In this document: one piece after another, positions 21,831 to 32,317 of the stretch | How positions within the stretch are numbered: the stretch's first letter is position 1 | Layout: every line of letters begins with the position of its first letter | From: Lodderomyces elongisporus | Lineage: Eukaryota; Ascomycota; Pichiomycetes; Serinales; Debaryomycetaceae | Assembly (NCBI RefSeq): GCF_030384665.1 | Contig: NC_083676.1 | Coordinates: 372,001-436,000 of the forward strand | Reading direction: 5' to 3' | Length of the DNA stretch: 64,000 nt | Notes under the pieces: model-generated | What the model saw: the letters and a program-made list of their open reading frames with translations, nothing else | What the model was told of the DNA's origin: nothing | Databases searched by the model: none | Position numbers and translations under genes: made by a program

Positions 21831-23135
21831 TTAAAAGTCCTGGAAATATTGCGCATATGGGTCTTCACCTTGTGCACCGTAGTCTAGTTGCGCCTCCGGG
21901 TAATGGTCGAATAAACTCGAGTCACCAACACCTGCGGTGATTGGTGGCTCATAAGGAGTCTCAATATCCTTGGCCAACAACTTCTCCCACACGACTTCTT
22001 GGAACCATGGATGGTTTCTAATATCTGCTGGTCCATTCATCAAATTACCCAAACGTCTTGTCAAGTCTGCCGTAATCAACTTCGACAACAAGTCAATCTC
22101 ATTCGGATTAAAGAAGCTTGGGTAGTGGATTTTACCGGCAAGAATCTTCTCGTATGTCTTCATCGGCGTGGTATCATAAAATGGTGTGTATCCAGCAAGC
22201 ATCTCAAAGATCAACACTCCAAGACTCCACCAATCAACGGATTTGTTGTATGGTTTTGTGGTGATGACTTCGGGTGCAATATAATCAGGTGTTCCACACA
22301 AAGTCCATGTCACTGTAGTAACCTCTTTGGCAAATCCGAAATCTGTAATCTTGATATGTCCGTTTCTGTCGAGCAAGATATTTTCTGGCTTCAAGTCTCT
22401 GTAGATAATGTCGTGACTATGTAAATAGTCCAATGCCAACACTACTTCAGCAGCATAGAATTTGGCCACAGGGTTGGGGAATCTTTGTGATTTTCTAAGC
22501 AAAGAAAACAACTCACCACCCTCGATATAGTCCATCACCATAAATAGGTTATTTGAGTCTTGAAACGTACCCCACATCCTAATCAAAAAAGGATGCTCAA
22601 TCAATTTTAACATCTTCCTTTCGTCGTTGGTATGCTCAACTTGTTTCATTTTAACAACTTGTTGTTTCTTCAATACTTTGATAGCATAGTATCTTCCATT
22701 GTGCACAGACCTCACCAAATGGACTCGCCCAAAAGATCCAGTACCCAAAGTCCTCATAATGGAAAAGTCTTGAAGTGAGTACTTGCCTTTACTGACAGTT
22801 GACCTTGTTGGAAGTAGTGACTTCTGAATTGCGGCATCAGCTGCTGTAGTTTGTTGCTGTTGTTGCTGTTGTTGCTGTTGTTGTTGTTGTTGTTGCTGAG
22901 CAAATTGTTGTTGCCGTTGTTGTTCTTGTAATTGAGCTTGTTGTTGAGCATGCAAATTGGCCTGAGCTTGTGTAACATTGGCCGTTGTTGTAGCTGTGAC
23001 ATTTTGTGGGTTGGATGCTGATTGTGGAGTTCCTGGATGGGCAATTGCCTGTCCGGGGACGTGTGAAGACTGTGAGAACTGTTGTTGACTCATATTGTAA
23101 TTGTTGTCGTGGTCGTTGTCGTTGTCGTTGTCGTG

Positions 23136-23199
<64 letters not shown>

Positions 23200-23303
23200 T
23201 TATCAGAATATTTCTGCTCTAAAATTGGTGTTGATTGTTGCTTTTCCAGGTGCTGATTGTTATCAAATTTGTGTATGTGGAGTTTTTTCAACAAGTTTGT
23301 CAT
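21831..23303 (-). CDS. TPK2: cAMP-dependent protein kinase catalytic subunit
   Basis: AGC-group kinase of 490 residues with a core clearly of the PKA type. The N-terminal 175 residues are unusual: a short basic/hydrophobic start, an Asp-Asn repeat (about 34-67), then Gln-rich sequence with a long poly-Q run before the kinase core. The core (about 179-434) has GTGSFG at 186, Lys208 in YAIKVLKK, Tyr-Arg-Asp at 300, Asp-Phe-Gly at 320, the activation-loop Thr-Trp-Thr-Leu-Cys-Gly-Thr-Pro motif, and the C-terminal tail ending in an aromatic Phe-Gln-Asp-Phe hydrophobic motif. It phosphorylates targets when released from the Bcy1 regulatory subunit by cAMP, controlling growth and filamentation. The TPK2 name rather than TPK1 rests on remembered C. 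albicans synteny. An internal Met at about residue 69 is an alternative start that would remove the Asp-Asn repeat. Confidence 0.9.
23104..23195. repeat. GTCGTT hexamer array inside TPK2
   Basis: About 15 near-perfect 6-bp units, with occasional GTCGTG variants, stay in frame and encode alternating Asp and Asn (rare His) on the minus strand. A length change in whole units would not disrupt the frame, so this is a likely polymorphic site. Confidence 0.9.
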
Positions 23304-24114
23304 TGGGGTGCAGGGGTGTGTGTATTTGTGAGTGAGGTGGGAAGTGGGAAGTGGGAAGTGGGAGAATTAGTTTCGAACAAAGGGGGGGTTTTTTGTTTTC
23401 AAGATTACAGAAGTTTGTTGATTGAAAAATAAAAATAAACGGGGCGAGAGAGAGAGAGAGATACACAGACAGATACACAGACAGATACAGAGAAAAAGAA
23501 GTAGAAAAAAGCTTTGATTGCTGAAAACTGTTCAACTCTCAATGTTACTCCAAATGACTTCTGTAGCTTTTGTAACTTTAGTACCTTATTCAACTTAGTT
23601 TAGTTTAATCGAGCCTAGTTTAGCAATGGGTCAGACAAAGTTTTGGAAAGAACTGAGCTGAATGAATAAACAACAGATGTTGTATGGTGTAGATTTAAGA
23701 AATCTCCCCCTACTTTGTCCTGAGTGATGAAATTCATATGTAGTATTTCGACAATAAGAGCCGCTATACTCTCCTGTTTCGCCGCCAGGTCCAATTCCAA
23801 TTCCAATTTCAATTCCATCTCCACTTTCAAGCTGAAGCTCAACCTCAACCTCAATTGCAATTTCAATTACAATCACAATCTCAAGACTCCTTTTGATTTG
23901 TGTAACATTTGATTATTATTTTTTTTTTGTCATCTGTACAGAATGACACTTCAAATCTACATTGCACATTGGACTTTGGAAAACGACACTGTCCTTTAGT
24001 TTATTAAAAACATCTGTTATGCAGATTCACAATTGAACCTCCTCTAATCCAAAAGTTGGATTTTGGTGTTTTATTTCAATTCATTGTATCTTTTTTCTTT
24101 GTAAAGAAAGCAAC

Positions 24115-24555
24115 ATGACTCTTAAGGGGAAAGAACTACTCCACCAAGTGTTTTACATAACTAAAAGTCAACAGCACTTGATTGGAAGTATTGCGAACTG
24201 CTCTCTCTTCCTCTCTCTTCCTCTTTTCTTCTCTTCCTCTTTTCTTCTCTTCCTCTCTCTTCCTCTCTCATCCACTATCTTTAATATTGTTCCCATAAAT
24301 GATTGCTTCTATGGTTCTGCCAATCATTGCCTCGACCAAGTAAGTGCCGAGTTTGAGCAAGGAATAATCAAATATGATAAGTGTTCCAAGAATAACGTTT
24401 TTGAAGGAAACCTTACTCTGGTTGGAACAATTTATAGCCAAATATCTTTAGCTTATAATTTTCTTTATCAATTAGAAAGAGAAATACAAAACACAAAAAG
24501 AGGAAATATAAAAATATATAGATATAGATGCAAAATAATATATGTTATCACGTGA
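24115..24555 (+). CDS. hypothetical ATG-initiated frame, 146 codons
   Basis: An ATG-started frame of 146 codons in the TPK2-ADD66 spacer. Its first third is ordinary in composition, the middle is Leu/Ser/Phe-rich and follows a CTCTTC nucleotide repeat, and the last third (Cys-, Asn-, Tyr- and Glu-containing) looks protein-like. It ends about 220 bp before ADD66. I see no domain, signal peptide or conserved motif. It may be spurious, and expression or conservation would decide. Confidence 0.2.
   Translation: MTLKGKELLHQVFYITKSQQHLIGSIANCSLFLSLPLFFSSSFLLFLSLPLSSTIFNIVPINDCFYGSANHCLDQVSAEFEQGIIKYDKCSKNNVFEGNLTLVGTIYSQISLAYNFLYQLEREIQNTKRGNIKIYRYRCKIIYVIT
24548..24555. promoter_or_regulatory. 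TCACGTGA palindrome upstream of ADD66
   Basis: Perfect Cbf1-type palindrome about 220 bp upstream of the ADD66 ATG, a plausible promoter distance. Function is inferred only from the motif. Confidence 0.4.
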
Positions 24556-24774
24556 TTCAAAATTGCCTTTCACTTTGCCTTCCCAAGTGAGATCAAACTG
24601 GCCCATTTGAAAATTATATACATTTATATACATATATATACATAGGTATAAGAAATACCAATAATCAGCTCAAACTAACTTACAACCAGTCAATTAATCT
24701 TTTATAAAACCTTATAAATAACATTTCACTTTTTTTGTTTCGAGCTCTTGATCTTTCTATTTGGATCTTTGAAA

Positions 24775-25734
24775 ATGGCCTCATCTTTGCAATATTACAT
24801 ACCGACTTTACAACCACAACCAGATCTTAGCAAGTCCAAATTAATCATCCCAACAATATCCATAGGAAACATTCCCCAACTCACAATTGATCTACTTATC
24901 CATACCTATAATTTCAATAAAATAGGAATACTCAATGATACATTCTTGTACCCATTTGCTTCACCAATTGATTATTCTCCGCAACACTCTGAACCTAAAG
25001 AAGGTATTAGCCACGCAATAGAAATTTACCACAATAATGAATTGAATTTAGTGGTGGTACAGCAAAGAAGCCCCATCATCCCATCCTACACATCACTTTT
25101 TGTCCAGAACGTGATTAATCCATTTATCAAGCATTCTGGAATACAAAAAGTAGTCTTGTTGAACTCGCAGGATTTGGGATTAGTGAAAGGCTTACCACAT
25201 CAAGGAGGTTCACATGGTTTCAATAATGAAACAGAATTAGAGAATGGTCATGTGGAGGTATTCAGCTTGGCCGATTTGATGAATTGCAAATTTGAAGAAT
25301 TAAAACTTTCTAGTGCATCAATAACGGAAACAGAATCCGAGACAAGGAATAATACGTCTAACGATGCTAACATTGATGACGACGAGAGCTTTGCCTTTGT
25401 GAAATCAATATTTCAAGCATTTGATGTACCCACAAAAACCTTAGAATCCAAGGCAGCTTCCAATAATTCATCAAACTCAACCAACTCCATTAGTTCTTCC
25501 AAAGTAACCAACCATGAATCCACCTTGAAGGGACTTGATTTAACAGTGCTAGTTAGTTATGCCTATGAGAGTGATAACTTTCACGATGCAGAAACAATGA
25601 TGCAACAATTGAAGGAAGAATTGAATTTGTTGCCCAAATTCAAAGACTTTCCATTAATCAAACCAGTAAGTTGGCGGGGCGCGTATGGCGACAGAGCTGT
25701 ACCGAACGCAATGGAGGGAGGTATCTTTGGCTAA
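24775..25734 (+). CDS. ADD66: proteasome assembly chaperone 2 (Pba2/Add66)
   Basis: A 319-residue protein of the PAC2 family, which with Pba1 forms a heterodimer that guides alpha-ring assembly of the 20S proteasome. The frame extends ten codons upstream only through TTG, so the ATG at 24775 is used. Family features are the N-terminal Leu-Ile-Ile-Pro-Thr-Ile-Ser-Ile-Gly-Asn segment, the central Glu-Leu-Asn-Leu-Val-Val-Val-Gln-Gln-Arg-Ser-Pro strand, and the region predicting a Rossmann-like fold around Val-Val-Leu-Leu-Asn-Ser. A Ser/Asn-rich insert (about 235-250) precedes the C-terminal helical part, which includes Leu-Val-Ser-Tyr-Ala-Tyr-Glu-Ser-Asp-Asn. It is convergent with the following Zn2Cys6 gene, about 215 bp away. 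Confidence 0.8.
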   Translation: MASSLQYYIPTLQPQPDLSKSKLIIPTISIGNIPQLTIDLLIHTYNFNKIGILNDTFLYPFASPIDYSPQHSEPKEGISHAIEIYHNNELNLVVVQQRSPIIPSYTSLFVQNVINPFIKHSGIQKVVLLNSQDLGLVKGLPHQGGSHGFNNETELENGHVEVFSLADLMNCKFEELKLSSASITETESETRNNTSNDANIDDDESFAFVKSIFQAFDVPTKTLESKAASNNSSNSTNSISSSKVTNHESTLKGLDLTVLVSYAYESDNFHDAETMMQQLKEELNLLPKFKDFPLIKPVSWRGAYGDRAVPNAMEGGIFG

Positions 25735-25949
25735 AAAAAAAAAAAAAACAGAGGCGCCAGGATCACATAAATATATATATATATATTAAAGAAGAAAGGA
25801 AAGTGTATTCAAGAGTTCTCTCATAATAATCTAATAAATATGTTTACAAGTAAAAGATAAATTTTTCAACCAAAGAACTAAAAAAGAACAAATTACAGCA
25901 ATATGAAACTTCTTATAATGAAAAGCAAAACATGGTTCAAGTTGTGAGA

Positions 25950-28777
25950 TTATTGTCTACTTTGTGGCGAATGATGTACACCAGGTTGTGGTTGAGGTTG
26001 CACAAATGTTTGTGATTGGTGTGTATTTTCTCCATTGACCTGTCCATGCTGTTGTTGTTGATGTTGCTGTTGCTGTTGCTGCAGAAGATGCGGTAAACCT
26101 ATCTGCTGTTGTGTTGGTGGTGGTGGTGGTTGCTGTGATTGTATAGGATATACTTGTTGAACTAGTTGAGGTGTAAAAAGAGCTTGTCCAAAGTGTGGTG
26201 GGTATGGATGAGAATGAGGATGTTGAAGTGGCGATGCACCAATGCTTTGATGTGGCGCATAATACGCTCCTCCCCCAGAAGGTGACATCATCGATACGGG
26301 TGGATTTTGTGTCTGTGTTTGAGTTTGAGCTTGTGGCTGTGCCTGCACTTGAGCTTGTGGCTGTGTTTGTGGTTGCTCTGTATTTCCCATAGATCTATAG
26401 AAGGGAAATGAGCCACGTACCAAAGGATTACTGCTTTGAGGCACTTGAGATATTTGTGGAATCTGTGACACATGATGTATCTGAGAAGGCATAAGTGGTA
26501 AATTTGATGTGGAGGTTGAAGAAATTGTAGAAGATTGATTTCGAATAAATTGTGGGTTATGATTGTTGGAGTGACCTGTATGGCTAATATTATAGTTTTG
26601 ATTAGAAGGCGGTTGTGATATACTGGGTATTGACGCCGTGGGTGAATTTGAGGCTTTGCGCTTAAATTTCTCTCGATACCTATTGTTTGTGGGAGGACTT
26701 AGGGCATTAACACCATCAAGCAATGTTTTGGACTGCTGAATATAATCAATTTCGTTGTTCAGTTGTCGATCTCGCAATTGCACCTGACCTTTCGCTTCTA
26801 TTTCCCTGTGGAACTTTGATGGAGGTGATGGCTGTGGTGATAAGTTATGAGAACTATTGATTAGTGGCGGTTGAAGTGCCGAAGCTTTCGTACCTGGTGA
26901 ATTGAGCAAATTTGCTATATTGGAGCTCTCCTGTGCTCTTGGTGTGGCCTCAATAGGCAGCTGCGGCTGCAGCTCCGTATTCATCTTGCTTGATATCTCG
27001 CATGAAATACTCATTGGAGCTGAGGTTTCAGCTGCTTTCTTCATCATAAGTCTCACATCTTTGCAAAACACAATCTTCTCTTGTTCTGTGGTAAAATCCA
27101 ACATCCGAGGAAAATTCAACATCATGGTAAAGACATAGTCCACAAACGGATAGCAGCGGAACAACTCTAATACCTCTGTGGTAAATAGTTTTTTCAACTC
27201 GACAACTGCTTTAGTGTAGTAATAGTTCCTGGCCTTGATAACTTTCTGTTGCATCTCGTTATTACCACCGTTGATGGAGCTTAACCTAACCAGCAAAACA
27301 CACCATACCAATTGCTCAACACCATATAATGCAAGAATATTTGGTGAGTTATTGTCCTTTTGCAACTTGGCAAATTCGGGAAGACCATTTCTCCATTCAG
27401 TTATAGAGTTTTGAAAGTCCTGCATAGTCATATTGTTTGAGTTTCTCCTATCATCATAATCGATTTTTAAATCAGGCTTCACTTCGCCTTCATGGTCTTC
27501 AATCATCCCCTTTGACGTATCCAATGTTGATGTTATAGCCATATTTAATATCATCATTACCTTTAAAAACTCATTGAAGCTCGAGAGAAAACAACCATGG
27601 TCTAGTTTAATAGTTTCTGGTGCATAATAACATGACCATGGGTCCCATTCTTCCCATCCTTCATTGCGTATTTGCGGCACGGGCCAATCGCCAGCTCTTA
27701 CTACTGGAGATCTACCCATTCGCGCCGAAAGAAATGTATTAAGGACATACACTGTGGCCCAAGTGCGCTCTCGACTAATACTGTTCCATGTCGAGCTTGC
27801 AATATTACTAGAAGAGGTGGTGTCTTTAAGGTTGGAGCTAGGACTATTGATGTTGTTGTTATTGTTATTGAATTTGGGGTTGAACTTGTTATCCTCTTCA
27901 TCTGATGCTGTTCTCATTAATCGAACATCAATTGCCATTCGAGAACTAGAGCTTATCAAAACCCATGAAAAATCCCATTGTCCCGCTTGATAGTAATAAA
28001 GGCCTAGTAGCAACATTGCCTGCATGGTCTCAATAGTCGATGTTAGCGAGTTCTCCAAGGCCATAATTGCAACCTTTGCATACTTCATACTAGTACGCAA
28101 GTCGCCCGTTATGTTGGTGCTATATTCCCCCAATGCAATAACTGCCCATAACAATGCAATCAAATTACAATCAACATTTTGTCGTTGATCATCGCCATAT
28201 AGAGTTCGTAGTTGATGTAGTTGCCTATTAACAACGAGTTTATCTAGCATTGGAATCATTATGTGAAATATCTGGAAATAGTTACTCACTAATTGATGAA
28301 CATTGGCAGGTAGTTGGAAAAGTTCAGGTGGTAGCTGGATTTTATCCAGCAAGCTTGCATTAATGGCAAACGACGAGACATTGAAGATGGATCCCACCCT
28401 GAATGGGTTCTTTTTTCGACTTCCTTTTTGGTTATAGTTTTGCTGAATGGCTTTGTTTGTAAATCCTGATATAATCGACGATAAGCCATGGTATTGCAAT
28501 GCAACAGGTTCTAAGATGTTGGCATTACCTGCACTTTCAATCTCGTCGGAAAGAAACTGGAAAATATCATAGCTGAGGAAAAAAGATGGGTCATTGACAA
28601 AGTTGATTGGTTCGGGGTACATGGTTGAAGGTGTTCCTACCATACTGTTGAAAGGATACTGTTGAGACATAACTGGGAAAGGATTTGGTAATGGTGGTAT
28701 AACCACCGAGGGTACTTGATTTGGTTGGTTGTTGTTAGAGCTAGGTTCAATCTTGATTTTTGACTGGGTAGGATTGC

Positions 28778-28832
<55 letters not shown>

Positions 28833-29429
28833 GCTGTTGTTGTTGTTGTTGTTGTTGTTGTTATTGTTGTCGTTGTTATTATTATTGTTAGTATTATTGG
28901 GACGAGATTCAGAGGAAGTTGATGGCAGCAAACTGTTGCTGACTTGACTGAGGCTGTTCCGGCCTCCTTCTGTTGCACTATTCGCATTTGTTGATGTTGC
29001 TTTAACCAAGTTTGAAGTTTTTACACCTTGAAAAACTGGGCTCATTTCCTCCATTACTAATTTCACAAGCTTTGAAGACGGGCTTCTCGACCAATTTGTA
29101 TTCAATAGTGATAGCTCGCCAACAAACTCTTTAGTATCAGTGACACATTTTGCTATATTATCTTTGGTGTTGTCGTCGATTTCCAAGAGTTTACCAAGAA
29201 GACCCTGTAAAATCAAGATTCTCTTTTCTAGATCGTGGGTGTAACCAGTCGGTAGTCCTCTTCGTTTTGATGATTGGGTGTATTTACACTCTTCTTCGCT
29301 TATTGCACAATTTGTGCAAGAAGGTGTGAGTCCATCGCATTTCGCTTTTTTGGATCTACAAAAATCGCAAGCCTGGCTTATTCGTTTCCTCTTTGCGTGT
29401 GGTTGTTCCTCCGTTTTGGAGTAATTCAT
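25950..29429 (-). CDS. large Zn2Cys6 fungal transcription factor
   Basis: An 1159-residue zinc-cluster regulator. Near the N-terminus Cys21, Cys24, Cys31, Cys38, Cys41 and Cys48 give the exact CX2CX6CX6CX2CX6C pattern. A basic linker Ser-Ser-Lys-Arg-Arg-Gly-Leu-Pro-Thr-Gly-Tyr and a short coiled-coil helix follow. A poly-Asn tract (about 190-220) separates this from a fungal-specific transcription-factor homology region (about 365-760). The C-terminal 300 residues are Gln/Pro/Ser-rich and probably an activation or interaction region. A gene-free 2.9 kb upstream is typical of regulators. I cannot assign the orthologue. It is adjacent to the SCOT/dioxygenase cluster, which makes it a candidate but unproven regulator of those genes. 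Confidence 0.88.
28779..28866. repeat. GTT/GTT-type triplet run (poly-Asn in Zn2Cys6 gene)
   Basis: A run of GTT triplets with a few interruptions, read on the minus strand as AAC, encodes a poly-Asn stretch with one Ser interruption. It is in frame and likely length-polymorphic. Confidence 0.9.
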
Positions 29430-32317
29430 TTTTCTTCTTCTTATTGGTTTCTTTTCTCTTTTTCGTTTTCTATTTTGTTATTCTGTTGTTATTCTGTTGT
29501 TATTCTTTTGCCTTGATGTTAGGCTAGAAAGCAAAGGGAAAAAAGGGGAAGCGATATGGTAATTATTTTGAGAACTAATAAAAACAATAATAATAATTGT
29601 ATAACAGCTGTGTTTAATTATTAAGTGTAATGACTTCAAAAGTGTAATTCAACTAATGAAATATTTGAGTTGAAGCTGTTCGCTGGTTAGTTTGTAATTA
29701 CTTGTATGTTTGACTACTCTCCCTCTATTTGAATTGGAATTGAAGAAAATGTGAAAAAAAATAAAATAAAATGAAATGGAAAAGTGAAAAGATAAAAAGA
29801 TGAAAGATTCGTGGACTATAATCGTTTCTAAACTTTGTAAAATGGCATTTAGTGGATAAAGTTTGGAAAATTAATTATAAATAAATAAAAATAAGCAACA
29901 ACTGGAGGTTCTTGATGTGAAGTGTTTTTTGTCACAAAAAATTTTTTCTTCTATGGCTTTGATGTTTGGTAATAAAATACTTATCAACTATGCTTGAGGC
30001 TGGTTGAAATATAATATTGATTTCGCATGTGAACGCACAATATTGATAATATGGGTAAAAACAAACTGTTTTCTCTTTCTACTACTTGGTTCTTGGAAGA
30101 AACTCACAAGTATTTCACCGGGTCCTAGAGTGATGTAGTACCAAAAAAATAAAAGAGGAAAAAATTCAACTTTTAGTGGTTTTGTTGTCAAATGATTGTC
30201 CTTTGAGTATCTTAGTAGTGGGGTATTTACTAAAGTTCCATGTTGTTTCTCTTTTCTATGTTTTCTTTTCTATGGTTTTTTTTATTTACTTAATTTCCTG
30301 CTTTAACATCAAAGAAACACAAAAACCGTAATAAAAAAATATCATGTTAAAGAAAAGGGTTGAAAAAAAATCACGCACGCACTAGAGACTGTTAGACAAT
30401 TTCCTACTGGCCGCCACTATTATTAAACTATTACAACTAAGTATCATTCATGGGTTATTCAATAGCTACTGTTGTTGACATAATTATTATATTGACATCT
30501 TTTTTCTTTGTCTCTTTTGTTGTCTTTTGTTTTTTGTCTTTTGTTTGTTTGTTTTTTTCTCAATGTTATATACCTGGAGAATAAACATACTTGTTATGTA
30601 TAACTTATTCAAGTCAAGTATCAGACGGTAGCTATTTTGTTTGCAGAGTATGAATTATACATTTGGAAGAGTTGTGCATTAGATTAAGAGTTCAATTACA
30701 GTACAAGTCAAGGACACGCAGATCAACAAAGAGGTTGATTCCCAATGAAAGGGGGATAAAAGGGTTGAGGATACGTTGTTTTGGCTGTTCTCTAGTCTGC
30801 AGCCAAAGTTGTCGTATTCTCAAGAAAACCTGGGGTAGCCACAGTTTTTTTTGGCTTGGTACTAGTTAAAGCTCACTATTTCACCAGCAAATATAGTTCC
30901 AAAACAGTAATGATCGAGGCAACATTGACTGATGATCATTAATGTTATTCTTATTATTATCATTAACTTGCAATTTTCTTTTGTTGTTGTTTTTTATAAT
31001 AAACAAAAGAAATGGATGATTCGTATAATACGCAATAGTCACTTTACCCACCAAGAGTGTTGCAGAGAAACTGATGAATAAAAAGAATGGGTGAAGGGGC
31101 AAATAATTCAGCCATGCTTATTTATGCAGAAATACTTCTCTTTGTGGCTTTCATTTGGAGAATTAGGAAACAAAAGTTTCGTACAGTCAAGTCATGTGAG
31201 GTGATGTGGATTAGAAAAAAAAAGCTTTCAAAGAAGTGAATGGTATTAGTTTTTACTTGGTACAAGACCATAATTTTAATTTACAATCTTGTACAATGGC
31301 AGTGGTGATAATTGTGAAATATTGTATTCGTTGTTTATTTTTTTTGTACGCTGCTGTACAAACTTTCTAATGTTTGATCATATAGAACTGCCTCCAAAAA
31401 GTTGAGATTCAATTAAGGATATACATGACGTAGTGGAACGAGCTGATAAGGAATTGAAAGAAAGAAAGAAAAGAAAGAAAAGAAATAAAGATGAAAAGTT
31501 TTTATTAGAAGACTTAATCAACATTGTTTAGCTTAGAATCTTTGTGCATAAAATGAATGTTAATCATTAGTTTCTCTTTCTTCAAACTTTTCTGGTAGTG
31601 GTTAATGTATTTGATGACAATTGAATCCACAAAAGAAGAAAGAAAAAAACAACTAAAATAGAAACAAACTATATTTGAAAATGCGATGGCAAATGCATTC
31701 ACGACAAAAGAGCATAAGGAAAAGGCTTGATTGGATCTATTGTTCTGGAGATCTTGATGATGAGCATCAATCGATATCACGCACGCACGCACGCACGCAC
31801 GCACCCCACATTTGACTCAACAGCAGAAGAAAAAAATAAAATAAAAAATAAAATAAAAATAAAAAAAAAAAAGATTTACTGTTTTGTGGACCCTTTTCTT
31901 GCATTTTTTTCTCTTTCTTTTTCTCTTGCTTTTGCGAGCTCTCGTATATTTATTCTTATATATATATATATTAATTAGTTGCGTTCCATTGGCGAGATAA
32001 ATAGTGGAGTAATTACAACGTTGTACACTACACTACATCAGAGCACCACTTTGACTCTTTGATATACTGTTTAGTACAAGTTCATCTTGTATCAGTTCAA
32101 TCAATAATGTCTGTAGTTTATTAGGGAAAAAAAAAATAAAGAAAAAGGGACTTAAAAAAATGTATACTTATTTGACTATTGTAGTTTGTACATTTCTTTT
32201 CTGTTTAGTGTATATTTAGTTATTGCAACTGCTCTTGTTGCAGTTGTTGTTGCAGTTGGTGTTGTTGCTTCTGTTGCAGTTGCTATTGCTCTTAGTTATC
32301 GCTTCCCGCTTCTTCCT
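29430..32317. other. 2.9-kb intergenic upstream of Zn2Cys6 gene
   Basis: Gene-free stretch between the Zn2Cys6 promoter and the SCOT 3' end. It has a GCAC tetramer array (31778-31805), an AAAAT-rich block near 31830-31872 and several T-tracts. Two moderately long open stretches (one on the minus strand ending near 29988, one on the plus strand at 30796-30942) look weakly protein-like but lack family features and starts. Possible uses are an extended promoter, a leader, or decayed sequence. Confidence 0.45.

Larger units (their letters stand above)
23304..24774. other. intergenic between TPK2 and ADD66
   Basis: Divergent promoter region of about 1.5 kb. It holds GGGAAGT repeats (23338-23362), a GA run (23446-23460), a CAGATACA repeat, a TTCCAATT-type repeat near 23790-23880 and a pyrimidine-rich CTCTTCCT repeat (24201-24270). 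A TATA-like stretch (TTTATAAAACCTTATAAAT near 24701) precedes ADD66. Confidence 0.55.

Noticed and set aside
28637..28987. Thr-rich minus-strand and Leu-rich plus-strand frames
   Set aside because: They are frame shadows of the poly-Asn triplet repeat in the Zn2Cys6 gene.
29988..30275. About 95 codons open on the minus strand
   Set aside because: No ATG start, no motif, and AT-rich composition makes a chance open stretch possible across a window this size.
30796..30942. 48-codon open stretch with hydrophobic residues
   Set aside because: Protein-like but very short, without a start, and its upstream frame is full of stops. Could be chance or old decay; no family was recognised.
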